Shown: positions 57,234 through 64,000 of the stretch, piece by piece
Layout: every line of letters begins with the position of its first letter
Position numbering within the stretch: the first letter of the stretch is position 1
Assembly (NCBI RefSeq): GCF_014158035.1
Contig: NZ_JACFXW010000002.1
Span: 1 to 64,000, forward strand
From: Rhizobium sp. G21
Lineage (GTDB): Bacteria; Pseudomonadota; Alphaproteobacteria; Rhizobiales; Rhizobiaceae
DNA length: 64,000 bases
Direction of reading: 5' to 3'
Notes under the pieces: model-generated
The model's database searches: none
What the model saw: only the letters and a program-made list of their open reading frames with translations
What the model was told of the DNA's origin: nothing
Made by a program: the position numbers and the translations under genes

Positions 57234-58229
57234 ACCGGTTGTCCATCGACAAGTCGAATCTGACGTGGAAGCTGGTGGCGGGCCGATACCCGCCGCTGGC
57301 CCCGTGCTGGGCACGACATGGGAATTTCTCAACTTTCTCGGCAGCCGCAAGAGCTTTGCGGCTGGTTATATCATCGTCATTCTCACGGCGGTGAGCGGGC
57401 TGATTGCGCCACTGCTGCCGCTGCATTCGCCACTCGACGCCGATGCGACCGCTTACCTGCTGGCACCAAGCTGGACACATCCGATGGGAACCGATGCCGC
57501 CGGCCTCGACATCTTCTCCCGTGTCCTGCACGCGCCGAGGATCGATCTGTTCATCGCACTGGTTTCGACGCTCTGGGCAGCGGCGGTGGGGGTGCGCTGG
57601 GCGCCATCACCGGCCTCTGGCATGCCAAGCGCGGACCCAAGGGCATGGCTTCACTGGTGATCCTGCGCGTCACCGATGTTCTGCAGGCCTTTCCGGTATT
57701 TGCACTGGCTCTGGTTCTGGTGGCGGTGCTGGGGCAGGGCGTCAGCTCCATCGTCATCGCTATCGGCGTGGTCAATATTCCGATCTATCTGCGGCTGATG
57801 CGCGGCGAGGTCCTCAATATCCGTAACAAGAGCTATGTCGAAGCGGCCCATATTGCTGGCGCCGGCGATTTCTACCTGCTCAGCCGGCATATCGCCCCCA
57901 ATGCCGCCGCGCCCATGCTGGCGCAGATGACCATCAATACCGGCGTTGCCGTGCTGCTGGCGGCCGGACTGTCCTTCCTCGGGGCCGGGGTGCGTGCCCC
58001 AACGCCGGAATGGGGTTCGATGATCGCCATGGGCTTCCAGAATATCGTCACCGGCCAATGGTGGCCGTCGATCTTTCCAGGTCTCGCCCTGGCGCTGACT
58101 GTGTTCGGGCTCGGCCGCATCGGCGCCTCGATCCAGGCATGGTCCAATCCGCGTGAGCGATTGCGGCCCTCGCGCCGGCGCTGGAAGGCATTTCTTGCCG
58201 CGCATGCGCCAACCGGGGGCAAAAGCTGA
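57226..58229 (+). CDS. ABC importer permease, DppC type 2, frameshifted
   Basis: About 334 residues. N-terminal part has the DppC entry helix and HPMGTDAAGLDIFSRVLHAPRIDLFIAL. It breaks at the G5 run 57588-57592; with six G it reads AAAVGGALGAITGLWHAKRG and continues with the EAA loop YVEAAHIAGAGDFYLLSRHIAPN to 58229. The stop overlaps the next start. Overlaps the substrate-binding protein by 8 bp. Confidence 0.83.
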
Positions 58230-59242
58230 TGCAGATCCTGCGCTATCTCGCCGTCCGGCTTCTGTTTGCGGTTCCCCAGTTGCTGGGGATCGCAGCTGTT
58301 GCTTTCTTTCTGCTCAAGCTCATTCCCGGCGATCCCGCGCCGATGATGCTCGGCCCGCTTGCCACTGAGGAGGCTGTGACCAAACTGCGCGTCGAAATGG
58401 GGCTCGACCAGCCACTGCCCGCGCAGTTTCTGGCCTATCTCGGACGTCTCGCGCATGGCGATCTTGGCACATCGTGGCAGACGACCAACCCCGTCTTCGT
58501 CGATATCGCCCAGCGCCTTCCCGCAACGCTGGAACTTGTGACCCTCTCGCTGATCCTTGCACTTGCCATCGGCCTGCCGCTCGGCTTGCTTGCCGGGCGA
58601 AAGCCTGAGGGAATATCGGCGCGGTTTGCCGACATTTTCTCGGTTGTCGCGGGCGCGTTGCCCGATTTCTGGCTGGCGCTGGTGCTGATCCTCATTTTCT
58701 ACAGCATTTTCAACATCGTGCCGCCACCCATCGGACGGCTGGACTTTGCCGTGTTTCCCCCACCCGCAATCACCGGCTCTTATGTCGTCGATGCGCTGCT
58801 GTCAGGAGATTTGGAGACGTTCAAGGCTGCGGCCGGACAGCTGATACTGCCGGTGGCGACCCTCGGGCTGATCTATTCGGTGCCGGTCCTGACGATGACG
58901 CGCACCACGGTGTCGCGCCTCGACGACAGTGATTTCGTTCGCTTCGCCGATGCCAAGGGCCTTAGCCCGTCCCGGGTCTCGCGCCATGTCCTGCGCAATG
59001 CGATGCCTTCGGTCGTGACGGTTATCGGAATTCTCTATGGCACGCTTGTCGGCAGTGTCGTCCTGGTCGAAGTGGTCTTCGCCTGGGGCGGTATTGGGCA
59101 ATATGCGGTTTCTGCAGTGCTCAACGCAGACATAAACGCCTCGCTGGGCTTCATCCTCGCTGCTGCCGTCGTCTCGCTTCTGGTCCATCTCATCGTCGAT
59201 TTCATCGCCCTGCTGCTCGATCCGCGGCTGCGATCCCAATAA
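58229..59242 (+). CDS. ABC importer permease, DppB type 2
   Basis: 337 residues, six helices. N-terminal MQILRYLAVRLLFAVPQLLGIAAVAFFLLKLIPGDPAPMMLG is the classic DppB start. The EAA loop is FVRFADAKGLSPSRVSRHVLRNAMPSVV. Here the C-type permease precedes the B-type, the reverse of the usual order. Confidence 0.92.
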   Translation: MQILRYLAVRLLFAVPQLLGIAAVAFFLLKLIPGDPAPMMLGPLATEEAVTKLRVEMGLDQPLPAQFLAYLGRLAHGDLGTSWQTTNPVFVDIAQRLPATLELVTLSLILALAIGLPLGLLAGRKPEGISARFADIFSVVAGALPDFWLALVLILIFYSIFNIVPPPIGRLDFAVFPPPAITGSYVVDALLSGDLETFKAAAGQLILPVATLGLIYSVPVLTMTRTTVSRLDDSDFVRFADAKGLSPSRVSRHVLRNAMPSVVTVIGILYGTLVGSVVLVEVVFAWGGIGQYAVSAVLNADINASLGFILAAAVVSLLVHLIVDFIALLLDPRLRSQ

Positions 59243-59253
59243 GGAGTTTTTGC

Positions 59254-59749
59254 ATGACCTATGTCAAGGATACCAAGACGCTGACACTGGCTGGTGGGCT
59301 GGCGGTGCTGCAGGCGGCAATCGCCGAAGCCGAGAAGATCGGTCAACCGATGTGCATTTCTGTTGTCGATACCGGCGGCAATCTGCTGGCTTTCGGCAGG
59401 ATGGACGGGTCCAAGGCGCTGTCTGTCATTTCGACCCGCAATAAGGCCGTAACATCCGCGCTGTCCAACGAACCGACGGGTGGCGCGCATGCCGATCGTC
59501 GAGCTGCAGGTGACGCTGGCCCAGGAAAACAAGTGGACCAACCTGATCGGAGGCATCCCGATCCGTGTTGACGGTTTCGTGCTCGGCGCAGTGGCGGCCG
59601 GTTCCGGCACCGGCACGCAGGATCTTGCGGTGGCACGCGCTGGTGCTGCGGCCATTCTAGGCGCGGACATGTTTCTCGACTTCAAGCCGATGGGCGCCGA
59701 GGACACCGGCATCATCAGGGGATCGCATCCGGAGAAGGTTCATGAATGA
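59254..59749 (+). CDS. GlcG/HbpS-family protein, frameshifted
   Basis: About 165 residues. N-terminal LTLAGGLAVLQAAIAEAEKIGQPMCISVVDTGGNLLAFGRMDG is the signature of the GlcG/HbpS fold. It breaks at 59478-59480 (G3 that should be G4, restoring PTGVARMPIVELQ) and then reads GGIPIRVDGFVLGAVAAGSGTGTQDL. Members bind heme or cofactors, or assist neighbouring catabolic enzymes (as in glc and pdu loci). Overlaps the amidase start by 8 bp. Confidence 0.82.
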
Positions 59750-61216
59750 CGCCATCCGTTCGATGTCGGTGCGGACCGCCCCCTTGCCCTCGGCGGTCGA
59801 GCTGGCGAGGGAGATCGCTGTCGGCGAGATATCGGCACTTTCTGCGGTAGAGACTTCGCTTGCCGGGATCGCAGCGCTGGACGACGCGCTCTGCGCATTC
59901 TGTACCGTCACGGCCGACCAGGCACGCCGTGAAGCTGAAGCCATTGATCGTCGTATTGCGGCCGGTGAAGCTGTCGGGCCGCTGGCAGGCGTGCCGTTCG
60001 CCGTCAAGGACCTTATCTCGACTGCAGGCGTGCGTACGACATTCGGTTCGCCGCTATATGCCGAGAATGTACCCGACGAGGACGATATCGTCGTCGAACG
60101 CCTCCGCGCGGCCGGCGCGATCATGGTGGGCAAGACCAATACCTCGGAATTCGGCTATGGTCCTGTCGGTCGCAACCCGCTCTTCCCGCCGACCCGCAAT
60201 CCCTGGAATACCGAGCTAACGCCGGGTGGTTCGAGCGCTGGTTCGTCGGTGGCCGTAGCGACCGGTATGGTACCGCTTGCACTCGGCAGCGACGGCGGCG
60301 GCTCGATCCGCATTCCGGCCTCTCTCAATGGCATATTCGGCATCAAGGCGAGCTGGGGCAGGGTGCCCGTCTATCCCGGTTGCCGCGACGAGAAGGCACC
60401 CGGTGCATCGGGCTGGGAAGCGCTTGAGCATATCGGCCCGCTGACCCGTACGGTTGCGGACGCTGCACTCGCATTGTCGGTGCTCTCCGGGCCATCGCCG
60501 AAAGACAGGCATTCGCTGCCGAATGAACAGATCGACTGGATGGACATTTCGGCGCCCTTGGCTCCTGGTCTCAGGATCGCGTTTTCCGCCGATCTAGGCT
60601 TCGCGCCTGTGGATCCGGAGGTTGCTGCGATCGCAGCCGGAGCCGCGGAGGTGTTCGCCACCCAACTCGGGTGCGTTGTGGACGAGGCGTTTCCGGAGGT
60701 CGGCGATACGCAGGCTACCTTCGAAGCGCTGGTGGCGCTGGATACCGATCGCGTGGGGCTTCGGACGATGGCCGGTCAGCAGGGTTTCGCTTTTGGCGGA
60801 GTGCTTGGCAGCCTTCTCAAAAGGCAATGGACCGCCGACGAGTTCACCAATGCCATCATGGATCGCAAGCGAATCGCCAATGTGATGTGGCGTTTCATGG
60901 ATCGCTACGACCTGTTGCTGACGCCGACATCGGCCGTCTCGGCTTTTCCGCTCGACCTCGATGGGCCGCCCCTGATCGGGGGCACCCCGTGTTGCCGTCC
61001 GCCTGGACACCGTTTTCGGCTCTCGCCAACCTGACGGGTCAGCCGGCTGCGAGCCTGCCTGCCGGGTTTACGCGCGACGGCCGACCTGTCGGATTGCAGA
61101 TCATCGGCCGCCACCAGGACGACATCGGCGTCCTGCGTGCTTCGGCTGCTTTCGAACGCGTCCGGCCCTGGCAGCATGTGTGGCCGCTGTCGCGTGATCG
61201 GAGGCAATCGGCATGA
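59742..61216 (+). CDS. amidase-signature-family amidase, frameshifted
   Basis: About 491 residues. The Ser-cisSer-Lys triad is visible: Lys in PFAVKDLIS, cis-Ser and nucleophile in LTPGGSSAGSSVAVATGMVPLALGSDGGGSIRIPA. The frame breaks near the end at the C4 run 60985-60988; with C5 it reads IGGTPVLPSAWTPFSALANLTGQPAASLPAGFTRDGRPVGLQIIG, the conserved C-terminal motif. Hydrolyses a carboxamide, probably from the imported compound. Confidence 0.87.
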
Positions 61217-61330
61217 GACGTTTCAACAGGCATTTCGCGCAGGTTTACTTTGGCTATTGCAACTTTACTGTCGCTCAAGCAAATAATCCGGGGAGTGAAG
61301 TCGTGCGACCGTTACCCACAGTTGGAAAGA

Positions 61331-61921
61331 ATGAACATGGACGAACCCGGCGCCAAGAGGGACGAACTGCAGATTGGAGCGAGGCTGAAACATGCACGCC
61401 TCCTCGAGGGCATTCGCATCCGGGAGCTGGCCGAACGCGTGGGCTGTGCCGAAAGCATGATTTCCAAGATCGAAAACGGCAAGGTGGCGCCGTCTCTGGC
61501 CATGCTGCAGCGGCTGGTGGAAGCGCTGAACCGCGACCTTTCCTCCTTCTTCGGCGCGGATATCAATTCGCCCGGACTGGTACAGAAGGCCGGCGAGCGG
61601 CCGATCTCGACCACCGATGCGATCCGGGGCGGCGAGGGCGTCAGCTACGAGCGGTTGGTGCCGTTTGCGGCGGGCAATCTGCTGGAGGGCAATATTCATC
61701 GCATCGAGCCGGGTGCAGAGAAGATCGACCAGATCACGCATCAGGGAGAGACCGTCGGCTATGTGATCGACGGCGAGTTGGAACTGACCATCGAAAACAG
61801 CACCTACAAGCTGGCAGCCGGCGATTCCTTCTTCTTCAAGAACCATCTCACCAATCGCTACCGCAACACCGGCACGGTCCTGACGCGCGTCATCTGGGTA
61901 AATACGCCGCAAGTGCATTGA
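61331..61921 (+). CDS. XRE-family regulator with cupin domain
   Basis: 196 residues (ATG 61331; ATG 61337 has better SD spacing). HTH: IGARLKHARLLEGIRIRELAERVGCAESMISKIENGKVAPSLAMLQRLVEALN. Cupin: RIEPGAEKIDQITHQGETVGYVIDGELELTIENSTYKLAAGDSFFFKNHLTNRYRN. This class (PuuR-like) usually represses amine, amino acid or ureide catabolic genes and senses the substrate in the cupin. It lies inside the operon it probably controls. Confidence 0.9.
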   Translation: MNMDEPGAKRDELQIGARLKHARLLEGIRIRELAERVGCAESMISKIENGKVAPSLAMLQRLVEALNRDLSSFFGADINSPGLVQKAGERPISTTDAIRGGEGVSYERLVPFAAGNLLEGNIHRIEPGAEKIDQITHQGETVGYVIDGELELTIENSTYKLAAGDSFFFKNHLTNRYRNTGTVLTRVIWVNTPQVH

Positions 61922-61958
61922 TCGGTCAGGGATCGATTGCGACGGTGGAGCAGGCCGC

Positions 61959-63689
61959 ATGAGCACGGATCAGCCACTGCTTTCCGTCCGCGGACTGACC
62001 ACAAAAATACTGACCGCCGCAGGCCCGCGGACGGTCGTCGATGGGCTCAGCTTCGACGTCAAAGACAACGAGATCCTGGCAATCATTGGCGAATCGGGCT
62101 CCGGCAAGAGTGTAGCCACGCAATCGATCATGGGGCTGATGCCGAGCCCGCCGGCAAAGGTCGTCGGCGGCCAGGCGCTGTTCGAGGGCCGAGATCTGTT
62201 GGCGATGCCACCAATTGAGCTGCGTGCCCTCAGGGGAAACCGTATCGGCATGATCTTCCAGGAGCCGATGGCGGCACTGAACCCGATGATGGCGGTCGGC
62301 GACCAGATCGCGGAGGCCTTGGTAACTCATCGTGGCCTTGCCTGGAATGCCGCGCGGGCGGAGACACTGCGGCTGCTCGACCGGGTGCGGATTCCCGACG
62401 CCGCGGGCCGGGCAAAGTTGCATCCGAGTTCGCTTTCCGGCGGCATGTGCCAGAGAGTGGTGATCGCCGCCGCCCTTGCCTGCAAGCCGTCGCTGGTCAT
62501 TGCCGACGAGCCGACCACCGCACTCGATGCCACGGTACAGGCAGAGATCATCGCTCTCATCCGCGACTTGCAGCAGGAAGTGGGCTGCGGCGTCATCTTC
62601 ATCACCCATGACATGGGCGTCGTGCGCCAGATTGCCGACCGTATCCTGGTGATGCAGACAGGACGTGCAATCGAGACGGGGAGCCGGATCGACATACTGG
62701 ACCGGCCGACGCAGGACTATACAAGGCTATTGATCAAGGCAACTTCGCCGGCGACGCCCAAGCCACCGGCGTCGGCCGTAGCGACCGTGTCCGCTCCACC
62801 GCTGGTGATCGAGGATCTGATCGTCTCGTTTGCGCGCACGCGATCGATGACATCGTTCAAATCGCAGGATCGGCTCTTTGCCATGGATGGCGCCAGTCTG
62901 ACCGTTTCAGAGGGAGAGACCGTGGCGCTGGTCGGCGAGAGCGGTAGTGGCAAGACCACCATCGCCCGCGCTATTCTGGGGCTTGTCGAGCCGGACAATG
63001 GCCGGGTGCTGCTCAAGGGCCAGGATGTCAACACGTCAGGAGGCCGGACGCGAGGCCGTGTCCAGTTCATCTTCCAGGATCCGCAATCGTCACTCGATCC
63101 ACGATATCGCGCCTGGCGTTCGGTCATCGAGCCGCTGATGCTTGGCGGAGAGAGGGACAAGGTTTTACTGCGCCGCAAGGCCGAGAACCTGATGGCAAAG
63201 GTCGGGTTGGATGGGCGCTATCTCGATCGCTATCCGCATGAGCTGTCGGGCGGCCAGCGCCAGCGGCTGGGTATCGCCCGCGCGCTCAGTGTCAAGCCTG
63301 ATCTTGTTATCGCCGACGAGGCCGTCTCTGCGCTCGATGCGACGACTAGGCTGCAGGTGCTCGAACTGTTCGAACAGATTCAGGCCGAGACGAGGTTGCC
63401 CATCCTGTTCATCACGCATGATTTTGCCGTCGTCACCCGTATCGCTCATCGTGTCGCTGTCATGCGCTTCGGTCGGATGGTGGAAATTGGCCCGACGGCC
63501 TCGGTTCTGGCTGAGCCGCGTCATGCCTATACACGCGCGTTGATTGCCGCGGCGCAAGGTGGCCAGGTAGGAGCACTTCCGGCGTCGCGCGGCCACAGGA
63601 TAGGCCTGAAAAACTCCCAGCGTGACTGGCGGCCGCTGGTCGAGGTCGCGCCGGGACATTTCGTGGAAGAAGAGGGAATGGTGGTATGA
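61959..63689 (+). CDS. fused double ATPase of a peptide-type ABC importer (GsiA/DppDF-like)
   Basis: 576 residues with two ATPase halves. Half 1: GESGSGKSV, LSGGMCQR (Cys in the usual Arg position), LVIADEPTTALD, FITHDMGV. Half 2: GESGSGKTT, LSGGQRQR, LVIADEAVSALD (Ala for Pro in Walker B), FITHDFAV. The fusion replaces separate DppD and DppF, unlike the first importer in this window. It serves the permeases at 57226-59242. Confidence 0.9.
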   Translation: MSTDQPLLSVRGLTTKILTAAGPRTVVDGLSFDVKDNEILAIIGESGSGKSVATQSIMGLMPSPPAKVVGGQALFEGRDLLAMPPIELRALRGNRIGMIFQEPMAALNPMMAVGDQIAEALVTHRGLAWNAARAETLRLLDRVRIPDAAGRAKLHPSSLSGGMCQRVVIAAALACKPSLVIADEPTTALDATVQAEIIALIRDLQQEVGCGVIFITHDMGVVRQIADRILVMQTGRAIETGSRIDILDRPTQDYTRLLIKATSPATPKPPASAVATVSAPPLVIEDLIVSFARTRSMTSFKSQDRLFAMDGASLTVSEGETVALVGESGSGKTTIARAILGLVEPDNGRVLLKGQDVNTSGGRTRGRVQFIFQDPQSSLDPRYRAWRSVIEPLMLGGERDKVLLRRKAENLMAKVGLDGRYLDRYPHELSGGQRQRLGIARALSVKPDLVIADEAVSALDATTRLQVLELFEQIQAETRLPILFITHDFAVVTRIAHRVAVMRFGRMVEIGPTASVLAEPRHAYTRALIAAAQGGQVGALPASRGHRIGLKNSQRDWRPLVEVAPGHFVEEEGMVV

Positions 63690-64000
63690 GGTTCGACACG
63701 ATCGTCAAGGGCGGCACAGTCGTCACCGCAGCCGACACATTCCGTGCGGATATTGGCATCCTGGATGGCAGGATTGCTATGTTGGCGGGAGATCTCGATG
63801 ATGCCGACGAGATGATCGATGCAACCGGACTGCTGGTGATGCCAGGTGGGATCGACAGCCATGTCCATCTCGAACAGCCCGGTTCTCCTGGCATCGTCAT
63901 GGCCGACACGTTTGAGACAGGCGCGCGTTCGGCCGCGGTCGGTGGCAATACGACGGTTCTGCCCTTCTGTTTGCAGCAGAAGGGTCAGACGCTGCGCGAG
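63686..64000 (+). CDS. dihydropyrimidinase/hydantoinase-family hydrolase, 5' part (partial)
   Basis: 105 residues to the window edge. ATG 63686 overlaps the ATPase stop (ATGA). FDTIVKGGTVVTAADTFRADIGILDGRIA and the metal-binding GGIDSHVHLEQPGSPGIVMADTF followed by SAAVGGNTTVLPF are characteristic of dihydropyrimidinase / D-hydantoinase (HxH with later Lys ligand outside the window). It opens cyclic ureides; with the amidase it suggests stepwise breakdown of a cyclic amide. Confidence 0.88.
   Translation, partial: MRFDTIVKGGTVVTAADTFRADIGILDGRIAMLAGDLDDADEMIDATGLLVMPGGIDSHVHLEQPGSPGIVMADTFETGARSAAVGGNTTVLPFCLQQKGQTLRE

Overview
The window looks like a chromosomal segment of a Hyphomicrobiales (Rhizobiales) alphaproteobacterium. 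The rRNA operon order (16S, tRNA-Ile, tRNA-Ala, 23S with an extended helix 9, 5S, initiator tRNA-Met), the high GC content and the many ABC importers with LysR/TetR/DeoR regulators all fit that order. I do not assign a genus.

Layout. 1-4685: 3' end of 16S rRNA, the spacer with two tRNAs, 23S, 5S and tRNA-fMet; all three non-coding spacers are full of tiny perfect hairpins. 4781-11000: accessory DNA with an IS3-family element, an IS-clipped membrane gene, a methyltransferase, a hipBA toxin-antitoxin locus with three operators exactly 50 bp apart, and an unusually large tyrosine recombinase. 11467-24306: a catabolic island with a PuuE-like deacetylase, an amidohydrolase, an Asp/Glu/hydantoin racemase, a PfkB kinase and two SIS proteins, divergent from a DeoR regulator and a complete peptide-type ABC importer. 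The SIS + PfkB part resembles fructosamine (Amadori product) catabolism and the other part resembles ureide catabolism. 24384-33669: a cyclase-family hydrolase, a ribose-type ABC importer, a quinate/shikimate dehydrogenase, a TetR regulator and a QuiC-type dehydroshikimate dehydratase, with matching operator-like palindromes in front of the two quinate/shikimate genes. 34169-54925: an array of eight short-chain dehydrogenases mixed with LysR, Rrf2 and AraC regulators, an amidohydrolase/MFS pair, an IS481-type insertion, a PIN/HTH toxin-antitoxin pair, a GST, a 6-oxocamphor-hydrolase-like crotonase and a peroxiredoxin-like protein. 55578-64000: a second peptide-type ABC importer with a GlcG/HbpS-like protein, an amidase, an XRE-cupin regulator, a fused double ATPase and the start of a dihydropyrimidinase/hydantoinase, suggesting uptake and opening of a cyclic amide or ureide.

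Main caution. At least fourteen reading frames are broken by one missing base, mostly in G or C runs. In five cases a run of five must become six to restore a conserved protein or its natural end. Adding that one base restores the expected family sequence each time, so I treat most of these genes as intact genes with consensus errors rather than as pseudogenes. The extra base in hipB and the nonsense codon in the SDR gene at 42395 do not fit this pattern.
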